Source: Schizochytrium sp. CCTCC M209059 (lineage: Eukaryota > Sar > Bigyra > Thraustochytrida > Thraustochytriidae). From it: 64,000 bases of DNA. The notes beneath the pieces were generated by a model. The model was given only the letters and a program-made list of their open reading frames with translations. It searched no databases and had not been told where the DNA came from. The first letter of the stretch is position 1. Each line of letters opens with the position of its first letter. A program made the position numbers and the translations under genes. Location: the NCBI GenBank assembly GCA_000818945.1, contig KN805372.1, forward strand, positions 159,214 through 223,213, written 5' to 3'. Positions 39,581-49,315 of this stretch are shown here, piece after piece.

Positions 39581-39717
39581 AGAATTTCTTGCTCACCGCC
39601 ACGGTGATCACGTAACCGCTAACCGTCAACCGACGAACCGTCACTTTCCTCTTATACAATGAAGAATGAAGAGCTCGCCATCGATTCTGAAAGCGAAAGA
39701 TCACCAGCGCTCTCGCG

Positions 39718-42567
39718 ATGCAAGCCTTCGTGCGATGGAAATGCAAAGCTTGCGCTTTCGCAGGCAATGCAGGCACCAAGGAACTATGCGCCAAGTGCGG
39801 CGCAGAGCGTGGCGCGACTAACGCCCCCGCAACTGTAGCCACGGGAAACGTTCAGGACGCCATCCAGGACGGAACGCGAACTGCAACAACACAACCGCCA
39901 CCCTCGAAGCGAGCGCGCTTAGCGGACGAACGTGCAGACTTTACTACGCGCTACCGCGGCTGCCTGCTACCTCAGCCCTGGCTTGCAGCAGCCAAAGGAT
40001 CCGTCATTTTCCGCGCGAGCAAAGACGAAATATCCCGCGACGCTGCCGCGCCCGTAGCCGGCTTCGACTTTGACGGCTGTCTTTGCACCTTTTCTCGCGG
40101 AGCAAACACGAACGTACCCACTGTTGCTAACGTGCACCAAAGTCTCGTCTTTGATCACGCCAAAGCCGTCCTCGAGGCCCTTCACGCACGCGGGTTCCGT
40201 CTCGTCATCTTCTCGAACGAGTCGCTCGTGCGCTTCAAGAACCCAGATCCGATTAAGGATGCCCTCACACGAAAACTCGGCCGTGTAGATGCCTTTCTAC
40301 AATACGCCGACCTCCCCGTCGAAGTCTATCTCGCCACGCACAATGACAAGTATCGAAAACCAGCAACGGCAGATCTCAACAAGCGCGGACACGACGCCGG
40401 GGGAACTGCAATGTGGGAATTCATGCGCAGCGACCCACTCAAGCTTTGCAAGACGCCTGCAAGCCTGACTGATCCTGCTCAAGGCTTCTACGTCGGAGAT
40501 GCCGCGGGACGCGCAGGTGATATCAGCGATGGTGATAAACGCTTTGCTCAGCAAGTCGGCCTCCCCTTTTACACGCCAGAAGACTTTTTCCTTCGCGATG
40601 GATTTGCCGAACGTCTCACTGGCGTTGGTTATCAAGGGGCTCCTGGCCACGCCCAAACTTCCATTCCCCCTTCAGCCGAGCTCGATGCGCACTTGCAAGC
40701 TACACTCCAGCGACTTGCCCGGCCCATTCTTCTTGTTCTTTCGGGCCTCCCTGGATCTGGAAAATCTTCCCTCGCCACGCGCCTCGAGCGCGCAGCTGGT
40801 TCTGTCAAGCGCTTCAGCCAAGATCTTTTGAAAACAAGACCGCACGTAGAACAGGCTTGCCGCCAGGCTCTGGCAAATGACACGCGGCTTGTGATTGTTG
40901 ATCGAACGAACATGTCAGCGAGCCAGCGCGCCGTTTGGATCAATCTAGCTCGTGAGGCTGGTGCCGACCCACTCGCACTTCAGCTCTCAGTGCACGCTCT
41001 CGAGTGCGTCCATCGTTGCCAGACTCGCAAAGACCACGAGGGAAACTTTCCCACCACACGCGAAAAAGTGCTCGCCCTTATTCAGCGGATGGCTCAGTCT
41101 TCAGAACCGATCGACCCAAGTGAGGGCTTTAAAAGCGTCCTGGTCCTCTCCAACGAGCCGTCTACGGACGCTGCCTTTCATCAATTTCTCGGCACCTTGG
41201 ACAACTTGTTGCCAAGCCTTTCGAGTCCGCCAGCATGCCTTGCTTTTGCGTCGATTTCAACAGGTGACTTTCACTTCGACCCAGAGCTCGCGGCAGCCGT
41301 TCTTCTTCGGGCTGCAACGCGGTGGGCCCAAGAAAATAGTCTGCCCCCCAAAACCCTGCGTCTCGTGGAGCCCGCCGGCAGTGCAGTCCTCGCAGCTCTC
41401 CGCGGACAGGGTCAGACTGTCGAGGCAACAATGGACTTTTCTACGCAGCTCCGCATGCTTGACGCCCTCGAAGTAGTCGAGGGCGATATTGTGAAGCAAA
41501 CCAAAGTCTCGGCAATTGCGGTAGGCTGTCCACGCCGAGCCACAAAACCTGGAGAAAATAAGGCAAACGTTTCCGTGCACGCCGAGCTCCGTAAATCCGG
41601 TGGTCCAAGTCTGCTCAAAGCCATGCCTGCAGTTGCTGACGTGGGAGAGCCTATTGTCGTGCAATTGCCCGAGGATCATCCCTTACGGGTCATCACGGGA
41701 GCGGCGCACGTCTTATTCACGTTGGGTCCCAATATGAACGCTAGGCTTGATGATTCTCTCGCTGACTCTCCGACGCTGGCCCAAGAGCAGCTCGAGCGAG
41801 CCTACTTGCAAACCTTTGCCTCTTTCCATGCGTTGCCAACGACTTTGAATTCGAGCACGGACCTTGACCCTTCTTGTGCAAATGCACCCGGAGGATCTAA
41901 GTTATCACCAGCATCAGTGCGTTTTCCAGACGCATACAACCCTCCTCAAGGAGCCGTGCCACCGCCCTCTGAGTCTTGGCAGCGCGCTCTTCTCGACTAC
42001 ATCAAGATACCTGTGGCGCCGGCATTTGCGCAAGGAATATTCTACAAGGATAGCACATACACGGTCATCTACGACGCCTACCCCAAGGCTCGCGTACATT
42101 TGCTTGTGCTTCCAAACGTGTCTGCAACCGGACTTGATGTGGACAAAATGGCCGACCTCGCGCCGCGGCATCTTCCGGCGCTTGAAAAATTGGCACGCTT
42201 TTGTGATATCTTGGCTGACCATGTCGAAAAGAAATTTGCGCGTGGCGAACGCGTCAAGGTGGGTCTCCACGCTCTGCCTTCGCTGCGCCATTTGCACGTT
42301 CATATTGTCTCTCAGGATTTTGACAGTCCTGCACTCAAGCACAAAAAGCACTGGCATTCGTTCACACACAAGAACTTTTTCACCCCCCTTGCCATCGTTG
42401 TGGATACGCTGCGAGCTCAGGGCACCCAAGGGCTCATCGAACGTGCGCAGCGCGCCGAGGCCGCGCTCAAGGGCCCTCTGTCTTGTCATCGATGTGGGCT
42501 GCTCATGACATCCATGCCTGCGCTCAAGCAGCATTTGTCTTTGTGCAAAGAGTCGTCGTCAAGTTAA
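39718..42567 (+). CDS. DNA-end repair fusion: 3'-phosphatase, 5'-kinase, macro and aprataxin-HIT domains
   Basis: A single 949-residue frame from ATG 39718. Domains in order: RanBP2-type zinc finger (Cys9/12/24/27); PNKP-like HAD 3'-phosphatase (FDFDGC, nucleophile Asp117, general acid Asp119, then VIFSNES and YVGDAAGR); polynucleotide-kinase P-loop domain (GLPGSGKS, 343-350; VDRTNMS); a macro-domain-like region (~480-700; VEGDIVKQTKVSAIAVG, then a Gly-rich loop); an aprataxin-like HIT domain (HLHVHIVS, His858/860/862; HSFTHKNF) and a C-terminal C2H2 finger (923-943). PNKP restores 3'-OH and 5'-phosphate ends; aprataxin removes AMP or GMP from stalled ends; macro domains bind ADP-ribose. Plants have a related kinase-macro-HIT-finger protein; the added phosphatase and RanBP2 finger make this a fuller set. 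It is expected to be nuclear. Confidence 0.87.
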   Translation: MQAFVRWKCKACAFAGNAGTKELCAKCGAERGATNAPATVATGNVQDAIQDGTRTATTQPPPSKRARLADERADFTTRYRGCLLPQPWLAAAKGSVIFRASKDEISRDAAAPVAGFDFDGCLCTFSRGANTNVPTVANVHQSLVFDHAKAVLEALHARGFRLVIFSNESLVRFKNPDPIKDALTRKLGRVDAFLQYADLPVEVYLATHNDKYRKPATADLNKRGHDAGGTAMWEFMRSDPLKLCKTPASLTDPAQGFYVGDAAGRAGDISDGDKRFAQQVGLPFYTPEDFFLRDGFAERLTGVGYQGAPGHAQTSIPPSAELDAHLQATLQRLARPILLVLSGLPGSGKSSLATRLERAAGSVKRFSQDLLKTRPHVEQACRQALANDTRLVIVDRTNMSASQRAVWINLAREAGADPLALQLSVHALECVHRCQTRKDHEGNFPTTREKVLALIQRMAQSSEPIDPSEGFKSVLVLSNEPSTDAAFHQFLGTLDNLLPSLSSPPACLAFASISTGDFHFDPELAAAVLLRAATRWAQENSLPPKTLRLVEPAGSAVLAALRGQGQTVEATMDFSTQLRMLDALEVVEGDIVKQTKVSAIAVGCPRRATKPGENKANVSVHAELRKSGGPSLLKAMPAVADVGEPIVVQLPEDHPLRVITGAAHVLFTLGPNMNARLDDSLADSPTLAQEQLERAYLQTFASFHALPTTLNSSTDLDPSCANAPGGSKLSPASVRFPDAYNPPQGAVPPPSESWQRALLDYIKIPVAPAFAQGIFYKDSTYTVIYDAYPKARVHLLVLPNVSATGLDVDKMADLAPRHLPALEKLARFCDILADHVEKKFARGERVKVGLHALPSLRHLHVHIVSQDFDSPALKHKKHWHSFTHKNFFTPLAIVVDTLRAQGTQGLIERAQRAEAALKGPLSCHRCGLLMTSMPALKQHLSLCKESSSS

Positions 42568-42907
42568 CTGAAAAGAACGATACTAAGGAATAAAAGAAGA
42601 TACTTTGTCATGATGCGCCATGGGCTGATTGTCCAATCCTTACATTGCCAATCATCATTCCTCCAAAGCCAGAAAAGAAATTGAGCGCAAAGCGCATGTT
42701 CAAGGACTCTTTTTCTTATTAAATTTATTGGATGTCGTTGCGCTCAAGCAATAGTTCTCTTCGTGCAAGATGCCAACGCTCGGTGCAGGACTAGGCATTA
42801 CTTAGAGACTGCAACTCTGCAATTTTATCATCATTCATTAACATTCACTGCATCACCATCGCGGACAAATTGAATGGAAATTTGTTCACGCGTGTTCTTT
42901 CTGCATG

Positions 42908-42939
<32 letters not shown>

Positions 42940-43505
42940 ATGGCCTATCCTTCTGACTCTCGCTCCCTCTCAGTGCGTGGATGGGTGGGATGGGGTACCA
43001 ATGCGGTGCCACAGTGTAAACAGCGGCCCGGTTTTTTGCAACGGACACTTGGGATGGATGATGATGATGCGGATAGAGTGAGTGATTGAATGACAGTTTC
43101 GTAGCAACGTCTGCTCGGCCAATCGGCCAGCCGACCAGCCAGCCAGCCAGGCAAGCTCGGCGCTCACCTGCAGGCAGGCTTGCTAGGCGAGAGAAGGGAG
43201 GTCGTGAGGAAGACAGACAAAAACAAATAGGGAGAGAGCGCTACGACCAGAGGACTCGAGCGCAAACTCGGCCAAGGGTCCTGAGTGATACGATACGGGC
43301 AGAGCTCGGGTCGTGTCAGTCAGTCCTCCCTCCGGTCACTCGCAACTCGGACTATATTTCAAAGGCACACGAGCGCGATCTCGCTTGTCCCGGGCGCGAA
43401 GAGGTCATCCACTGTTTCGCGGTCTTGCTCGCTCGTGGCAACCTTGAGGAGGTCATTGACAAAAGCAACACTCGCACGCCTCACTCAACCTGAAAACGTA
43501 GGACC
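42568..43505. other. Intergenic with CCTG and CAGC repeats
   Basis: No gene was seen. It holds a CCTG array (42906-42939) and a CAGC/CCAG-rich stretch near 43120-43150, upstream of the kinesin gene. Confidence 0.6.
42906..42939. repeat. (CCTG)n microsatellite, about eight units
   Basis: A perfect tetranucleotide array. The reverse-complement array (CAGG)n recurs at 49194-49229. Confidence 0.9.
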
Positions 43506-46166
43506 ATGTCGTATTACACGCCCGGCGTGGGCTCCATCTCGCGCCCCAAGACGTATGACCCCGAGCTCGCGAGACGTGCCAAGGAGGAACACGAGCAACA
43601 AATGGATTTGCACGATCTCGCTGACCGCATTGCTGAGAACCAGCGCAAGTCACTTCGTCAGGAACTTGGTTTTGACGATGACGATGATGACGCCGAAGGA
43701 AGCATTGGAGATGACCTTGCAGGCCACACACATGCAAACACTGTAGAAAGCGACTTTGAGCACGAGTCGAAATCAAGTCGTGACGACAATCAGATTCGGG
43801 AGGAACTTCATCAGCTTCAACAACGATACCTTGGAGCGCTACGAGAGCTGCACCAAACAGGCGAAAAGGAGCGTCGCGCATCCGAGCAAGTCGCCATCCT
43901 CAAACGCATGTCGAAAACGCAGGTTGCCATTCTTAAGCGGGGTTTTCAGGAGAAAATTGGGAAACACCACGCTCTCGCTCAGGAAATCGTCAACGCTCTC
44001 GACGAATGTGAGCAGCGACTTAAACTTCCACAGCCGGTTTCTACGGGCTATCGGAGCGCTCTTCAGACAGAAAAAATCGCTGCGGAAAACCTCGTGGCCG
44101 CTGATTCTGCAGACGCGAGTGCCGATGCACCCATTGAGCCTGCTTCCGCAGACCGCATCACCGCGCTCCAACGCCAGCTCGAGTCGCTCAAGGCAGAAAA
44201 CAAGGTATTGCGTCAGTCTTTTGAAGATCTGAGCCCCGGTTTTATCCATGCGCGCCCCAGTGCGGATGCGAGTGACGACGGCGCACCCATGACGCCGTGC
44301 CAAACCCCGTCCGGTGCAAAGAAAACGATCGATGATGAGGGCGAAGGAAGTGCCCTTTCAGGGCCTTCTGCCGCCAGTGCTCAGAGCACGCCCGTTTTGG
44401 CGTTGAGCAGCAAGCTAAACAACTTGAGTGTCGAGGCACTGCGCGTCAAGCTCGTCAAGGCACTCAAGGTAGCAAAGTCGGCGCAGAACAAGCTCGCTGC
44501 GGCGGAAAAGGAAAAAACTGACATGTTAGCCCTTCTTGGCGAGGCGCGAGCCGAACTGGAGCGTCGCCGACAGGACCCCAGCGGCGCGCCTTCCACGCCA
44601 AAGAATGCCCCCCATTTACGACAAATCCAAGACCCACAAACGCCCCCCACACCCGCTGTCACAGGCAGCAAGGGCGAAAAGATCAAGGAAAAGTTCGAAA
44701 GTCTCAAACAAAAGGTGGCGGTACGCGATGCCGAGGTCGCAGAGGCCAAACAAACATTGTCCACGCGCGAGCAGGAGCTCCAAGAAGCTCGCGCGATCAT
44801 CACAGAACTCTCGGCCGAACTCGATCGCATGCGGACTGTCGCTTCGCAAGGCGCAAAGCGATCCGAGCAAGAGCAAGCCGACCAGCAGCGACGCTCCGCA
44901 AACCGGCGTCGCGCTATCATGGCTGGTCTCGACCGTGTCCGTCGGGAATTGCGCGCAATGAAGGAGGAGAAGGCCGCTCTCTCTCAATCTGTGCGCACCA
45001 TAACGCAGGCCACGAACGCGGAAATGGCATCTCTCGTCAAGCAACTCAGTGAGCGCGTTGCCGCCAAGGAGGCGTCCATGTCTGGTATTGTGACCAAGTA
45101 CCAGCGTGAATACCGTGAGCGCCGGCGGCTCTTTAACCTTGTGCAAGAGCTCCGAGGCAATATCCGGGTGCTCTGCCGCGTCCGCCCCGCCCTCGACTTT
45201 GAGGAGAATGATGTGGTGGTGCGCTTCCCGCAAGACGGGGCCGTGGAGCTGCGCAATGCCAAGGGTCGTGAAAAGTCCTGGGAGTTTGACCACGTTTTCA
45301 AGTCAGATGCAGACAACGCAAAGGTCTTTGAGCAAGTTTCGGACCTCTGCACCTCTATTCTCGATGGCTACAATGTTTGCATCTTTGCATACGGACAGAC
45401 GGGCAGTGGCAAAACGCACACCATGGAAGGCCCAGAGCACGACCGCGGTGTCAATTTTCGGGCTCTCGACCGTCTCTTTGCCAACATGCGCGAGCGCAAC
45501 CACGGCGGCGAGTGGGAGTTCGAGGTCCAAGTGACGTTGCTGGAGATTTACAATGAGCAGATTCGTGATCTCCTCGCTGACAAAGCGAAACAACAGCAGC
45601 AAAAGAAGCTTGAAGTCAAGGCCGGCAAGCACGGTATGCACGTCCCGGGGCTGACCATGGTTACGGTCACGGATCATACGCAGGTGCTCAAGCTTATGAA
45701 GCTCGGCAAGAAGAATCGTTCAGTTGCGTGTACCGACATGAACTCGCATTCCTCGCGCAGTCACTCCATGCTCTCCACCTACGTGCTCGCTCGCAACACG
45801 CTCACAGGTGAAGAGGCGCGTGGCAAGCTGCACCTTATCGACTTGGCTGGCTCGGAGCGCGTCTCCAAGTCGGGCGTGCAGGGCGCTCGACTCACGGAAG
45901 CCACCAACATCAACAAGTCCCTCTCCGCGCTTGGCGACGTCATTCAGGCTCGCGCCAACAAGCAGGGCCACGTGCCTTTCCGCAATTCGACGCTCACATA
46001 CCTCCTCCAGGACTCCTTGTCGCAAGACTCCAAGACGCTCATGTTCGTCCAGGTCAGCCCGGTCAAGACCAATGCCGAGGAGTCCTTTTGCTCCCTGAAC
46101 TTTGCCGCGCGTGCGCGCACCATCGAGCTCGGCAAGGCCTCCAAGCATACCTCAAAAACCGGCTAA
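43506..46166 (+). CDS. Kinesin-14 (C-terminal, minus-end-directed motor)
   Basis: The protein is 886 residues from ATG 43506. An N-terminal disordered and acidic part (~1-90) is followed by coiled-coil segments (~90-160, 220-250, 300-340, 395-540), the kinesin-14 neck (RRRLFNLVQELRGNIRVLCRVRP), and then the motor domain to ~880. Motor motifs: FAYGQTGSGKTHTM (P-loop, ~627-640), NSHSSRSH (switch I), LIDLAGSERVSKSG (switch II) and NKSLSALGDVI. Position of the motor at the C-terminus and the LRGNIRV..R neck mark the kinesin-14 class, which slides and cross-links spindle microtubules towards minus ends. The tail after the motor is short. A (TP)-rich patch (STPKN, TPPTP) in the stalk offers possible CDK sites. 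The gene is intronless. Confidence 0.93.
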   Translation: MSYYTPGVGSISRPKTYDPELARRAKEEHEQQMDLHDLADRIAENQRKSLRQELGFDDDDDDAEGSIGDDLAGHTHANTVESDFEHESKSSRDDNQIREELHQLQQRYLGALRELHQTGEKERRASEQVAILKRMSKTQVAILKRGFQEKIGKHHALAQEIVNALDECEQRLKLPQPVSTGYRSALQTEKIAAENLVAADSADASADAPIEPASADRITALQRQLESLKAENKVLRQSFEDLSPGFIHARPSADASDDGAPMTPCQTPSGAKKTIDDEGEGSALSGPSAASAQSTPVLALSSKLNNLSVEALRVKLVKALKVAKSAQNKLAAAEKEKTDMLALLGEARAELERRRQDPSGAPSTPKNAPHLRQIQDPQTPPTPAVTGSKGEKIKEKFESLKQKVAVRDAEVAEAKQTLSTREQELQEARAIITELSAELDRMRTVASQGAKRSEQEQADQQRRSANRRRAIMAGLDRVRRELRAMKEEKAALSQSVRTITQATNAEMASLVKQLSERVAAKEASMSGIVTKYQREYRERRRLFNLVQELRGNIRVLCRVRPALDFEENDVVVRFPQDGAVELRNAKGREKSWEFDHVFKSDADNAKVFEQVSDLCTSILDGYNVCIFAYGQTGSGKTHTMEGPEHDRGVNFRALDRLFANMRERNHGGEWEFEVQVTLLEIYNEQIRDLLADKAKQQQQKKLEVKAGKHGMHVPGLTMVTVTDHTQVLKLMKLGKKNRSVACTDMNSHSSRSHSMLSTYVLARNTLTGEEARGKLHLIDLAGSERVSKSGVQGARLTEATNINKSLSALGDVIQARANKQGHVPFRNSTLTYLLQDSLSQDSKTLMFVQVSPVKTNAEESFCSLNFAARARTIELGKASKHTSKTG

Positions 46167-46677
46167 TAACATAAACACTCGTGCAATTGTTGTAGGTAGT
46201 AGAAAAAAGTCGGATATACACAGGGTAGAAATATATATGGTGTGGGTGTGTACCCCAGAAGTGTGTACTCCGTGAAGGTCTTCTAGGCCTAGGCGCAATC
46301 ATCATCGATCGTGCATCATCATCACGGGATGATGATGCGGCGCCTTTTGTGCTTGACTCGACTGTGTAGTGTGCGCGTGCCGTTGCTCGACCCGGGTTTC
46401 TCCAGATAGGGACCGAGCGGGAGGGAGGGTAGAGTAGGCCAAGGACGAGCGTGGCGTCGGGGCTTGAGATCGAAAGGCCGACCAACCTCGCGTTCCTTGT
46501 TCCGGACCCGTCTTTGACGGTAGGTGTACTACCCGTCGCAGCGTCGACCTCTCGAGCGCAGCCGAGTCTGGCAAAGCCCAAACGGACACAGCACGCACGC
46601 GCACGAGCAGACAGAAGCTGGCCTGTGGAAGGATAGGGGAGTCGCCGAGGGCACGCACGGGGAAAGAACTCGTCATC
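46167..46677. other. Intergenic, upstream of the FSP1-like gene
   Basis: No gene was seen. It holds a palindromic CTAGGCCTAGGC (46283-46294) and an AT-rich TATATACA/ATATATATGG region near 46215-46240. Confidence 0.55.
46283..46294. promoter_or_regulatory. CTAGGCCTAGGC motif upstream of FSP1-like gene
   Basis: Member of the recurrent CCTAGG-type palindrome set, about 385 bp upstream of the start. Confidence 0.25.
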
Positions 46678-47814
46678 ATGGGCAAAAAGGTCGTGGTTCT
46701 CGGTGCTGGGTATGGCGGTACCGGCGTAGCGGCGGCGCTCGATAAGCAAGCCAAGGCAGCTGACCTCGAGCTCACCGTTGTCGACATGCGTGAGGACATG
46801 GTACATAAGCTCGGCGGCCTTCGTGCTGCGGTGGACTCGACATGGGTGGACAAGATTCTCGTGCCTCGCGATAAACTTCTTCAGAACGGTGGCCAAGTCG
46901 TCTCTGATACCGTCGTCTCTGTAGGCGATGCGGATGTAACGCTTGCCTCCGGCGAGACCTTGCCTTACGACTTTCTTGTCGTAGCGACTGGGGCTCACAG
47001 TATCTCGCCTGGCGAGCCTGGATCTGACGTTCGGACAGCGGGAGAGCTCCGCAACCACTTTGCCTCTAACCGCGCTGCCATTGAGGCTGCGAGCAAGATC
47101 GCCATCATTGGCGGCGGCGTCGTGGGCGTCGAGCTCTCCGGCGAGATCAAGCACTCATTCCCGGACAAGGAGGTCACAATTATTCACAGCCAGGATACAT
47201 TTGTGAGCGCAAGTGTGCCGCCGCTCCCGGCGAGCTTCCAGCGTCGCATCAAGAAACAAATGGATAAAATGGGCATCAAGTACGTTATGGGCAGTAAAGC
47301 CGAAATTGACCTCGCCGAATTTCAAGGTCAAGTTGTTGTTCCTGGTAGCCGCACGGTCCGCACCGCAAGCGGTCAAGAGGTTGAGACGGATTTGATGATT
47401 CTCGCCGTGGGTACGACGCCCAATTCTGGTGCATTTCCGGAAGCATGGCGCAATGCCCAAGGTCTCATCAAGGTCAACGAGCAGCTGCAAGTGATCAATG
47501 GAGACTCGGCTATCCCCAATGTTTTTGCCCTTGGTGATGTGTGTGACATTGGCGAAAATAAAATGGCATACTTTACAGGCCTGCAGGTGCCTGTTGTTGT
47601 CAAGAATCTTTTGGCCGTTGCGGCAGGAAAGGCTTTGCCAAAGAAATACAGTCCCCACGCATCCAGCCCGTTCATGGTCGTTCCTCTTGGTCCCAAGGGT
47701 GGCAATATGGCTACACCATTGGGGACGTTTGGACCATTTCTTACAAGCACTGTCAAGGGCAAGGGTCTCTTTCTCGACTTGGCGTGGGGCCCGAATCATG
47801 TGAAAGCCCCCTAA
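46678..47814 (+). CDS. FAD-dependent NAD(P)H oxidoreductase, FSP1/AIFM2-like
   Basis: The protein is 378 residues from ATG 46678. It is a two-dinucleotide-fold flavoprotein: VVVLGAGYGGTGVA binds FAD at the N-terminus, FLVVATGAH closes the first fold, IAIIGGGVVGVELSGEI binds NAD(P)H in the middle, LAVGTTPNSGAF follows, and NVFALGDVCD is the C-terminal FAD motif. No redox-active CxxxxC pair is present, which excludes the disulphide reductases and fits the AIF / NDH-2 / FSP1 group. FSP1 reduces ubiquinone and vitamin K at membranes to stop lipid peroxidation. Length and order (no targeting extension) are closest to AIFM2/FSP1 and its fungal and plant relatives. The N-terminus MGKKVV lacks the Ser/Thr at position 6 of a good myristoylation signal. 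Confidence 0.85.
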   Translation: MGKKVVVLGAGYGGTGVAAALDKQAKAADLELTVVDMREDMVHKLGGLRAAVDSTWVDKILVPRDKLLQNGGQVVSDTVVSVGDADVTLASGETLPYDFLVVATGAHSISPGEPGSDVRTAGELRNHFASNRAAIEAASKIAIIGGGVVGVELSGEIKHSFPDKEVTIIHSQDTFVSASVPPLPASFQRRIKKQMDKMGIKYVMGSKAEIDLAEFQGQVVVPGSRTVRTASGQEVETDLMILAVGTTPNSGAFPEAWRNAQGLIKVNEQLQVINGDSAIPNVFALGDVCDIGENKMAYFTGLQVPVVVKNLLAVAAGKALPKKYSPHASSPFMVVPLGPKGGNMATPLGTFGPFLTSTVKGKGLFLDLAWGPNHVKAP

Positions 47815-48069
47815 GGCCCGAATTTCGGACTTGTGCGCAAAAACGACAGGCATTGTCGAGCCGTAAGAGTAAATACGACACCCCGATTTGTTATCGTGTT
47901 GTAGGTCCCGTTCTTAGATTGCAATGTTGCAAAGCAGCATCTTTTCTTTTCTTTTCTTTTCGTATCATTTCTTTTCATTTCAGTTCATTTACATTTACAA
48001 CATAGCGCTTGGTTCTGGCCATCTCTCTCTCTTTTTTTTGTACGAAATGTGAAAACCTTTTCTTTTCAC

Positions 48070-48708
48070 CTATCCTCCACTCGCTCCGGTCGTTGTGGAG
48101 TATGTCACAGCGCGTGCCGGAATTGTTGGGAGGATGAGCTGAATTGCCACATTTAAAAATTCATCAAAGGTCATGTATCGTGGGGCGTCATCCGGTTCCT
48201 CGAAATACCGATCAAGATCGCTCCAAAAGTCCGTGAGATCGCCTACAGCATCAAGTTCTGGTGGAGCGCAGCCGAGGTTCATGAGCGCGATTTTAAGAAC
48301 TTCGCAAGGCACTTCTCCAGTCCCATCCGGGTCCATGCTCCGAAATAGGCGAGCAGCGCGGAGCTGCGCAACCTTTTCTTCTGGCATGTCGAGCTCGCCG
48401 TCCAGCAGGTCACGGGTCTCGTGCTTTGCCAGACGGGCGGCAGTCAACAAAAACTCTTGCTCATTGAGAAGTAGCTTGGGTTTGCTTGGATCCTGCACCA
48501 CAATGCCACCATTCTCCGTGAGCTCCACGCCAGGAAATCCAAACTTTCTCAGGATCCTTGCCACCTGTTTTGCCGTCACGAAGCCATTTGCTCTCGATTG
48601 TGACGCGTGCAGAAAACAATCGAATGCCGCACGCAGGTCTTCGACATCATCCAGACTCAAAGGGCTCGTGCGGGCGAGGACCTTGGCGAAGGCGAGTGGG
48701 TCCTCCAT
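48070..48708 (-). CDS. EF-hand-like protein
   Basis: The protein is 212 residues from ATG 48708 (the open frame starts further upstream at a GTG). It has four helix-loop-helix-like parts: LRAAFDCFLHASQSRANGFV, a middle one around LLLNEQEFLLTAARL, ARLFRSMDPDGTGEVPCEVL (loop DPDGTGEVPCEV, with Glu at loop position 11 rather than 12), and a last one with YMTFDEFLNVAIQL. The loops are incomplete, so calcium binding is doubtful except perhaps in the third. The pattern resembles centrin/calmodulin-like or dynein regulatory-complex EF-hand proteins. No localisation signals were seen. It is divergently arranged with the CDPK gene, about 600 bp apart. Confidence 0.62.
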   Translation of the reverse strand: MEDPLAFAKVLARTSPLSLDDVEDLRAAFDCFLHASQSRANGFVTAKQVARILRKFGFPGVELTENGGIVVQDPSKPKLLLNEQEFLLTAARLAKHETRDLLDGELDMPEEKVAQLRAARLFRSMDPDGTGEVPCEVLKIALMNLGCAPPELDAVGDLTDFWSDLDRYFEEPDDAPRYMTFDEFLNVAIQLILPTIPARAVTYSTTTGASGG

Positions 48709-48815
48709 TTTCGCGCGTTCGCGAGCTAAGGCAATGCCGGCAGCCACCTTTTCCCCCGAACTTTTCTGCCCAATGCTTTCCCGCTCCTTATCTTTGCTCC
48801 TTATCCGGCATCCCA

Positions 48816-48825
48816 CCTAGCCTAG
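48816..48825. promoter_or_regulatory. CCTAGCCTAG motif between divergent genes
   Basis: A relaxed member of the recurrent CCTAGG-type motif set, 108 bp upstream of the EF-hand-like start. Confidence 0.22.
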
Positions 48826-49192
48826 TAGTTCCTCCAACTTGCACGCAAACGGATCAATGCGAACTAGGTCCGGAATTAGTCGTCACTGTGTCATCAGTGA
48901 CCTTCTTCGTCTCGTGCAAAAGGGACTCGGACGTCTGCAGTGACTTTTTGGCCGCCATTGCCGGTTTCCCGAGGCAGGGAGGCCGCCTCTGCGCGCCAGA
49001 AAGATCCTGCGCGCCAAGTCTTTGCGCCGCCGCCCGCCTTCACCGCCACCCCGGCGGGCCCGCGAGAGTTATTCCTCCGAGGTTGGTCTTGCTCGTCGAG
49101 GCGATCTCGCACAGCTTCGGCCGACCAGGGAGGACTGTGCTCGCGCGCGAACGAGAGCTCGCAAGACGAAGAAGAAAGGCGCGTTAGCGAGT

Positions 49193-49193
<1 letters not shown>

Positions 49194-49227
<34 letters not shown>

Positions 49228-49229
49228 AA
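49194..49229. repeat. (CAGG)n microsatellite, about nine units
   Basis: A perfect array in the leader of the CDPK gene. Confidence 0.9.
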
Positions 49230-49315
49230 GGAGGGACAGACGAGGCCTCTTCTCCGTCCGCTCGGACGCGTGCTCGGACGGCCGACTCGCGCCAATACCC
49301 CTCGAACGTCTCACG

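Larger units (their letters stand above)
33262..39717. other. 6.4-kb gene-poor, repeat-rich island
   Basis: I see no credible protein gene here. Long frames exist on both strands, but they are Arg/Pro/Ser-rich, overlap one another and pass through microsatellites. The region is GC-rich and contains more than ten distinct simple repeats (listed separately). It is by far the longest gap in a window where gaps otherwise average well under 1 kb. It may hold the promoters of the flanking divergent genes, non-coding RNA, or a chromosome-structural element. Confidence 0.6.
48709..49315. other. Divergent intergenic region with CAGG repeat
   Basis: Shared upstream region of the EF-hand-like gene (minus) and the CDPK gene (plus). 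The CDPK frame is open back to 49022 through a CAGG repeat, giving an artefactual QAGR repeat. A CCTAGCCTAG motif lies at 48816-48825. Confidence 0.55.

Noticed and set aside
44616..45293. 225-residue minus-strand frame inside the kinesin gene
   Set aside because: Antisense to a clear kinesin stalk and motor; shadow.
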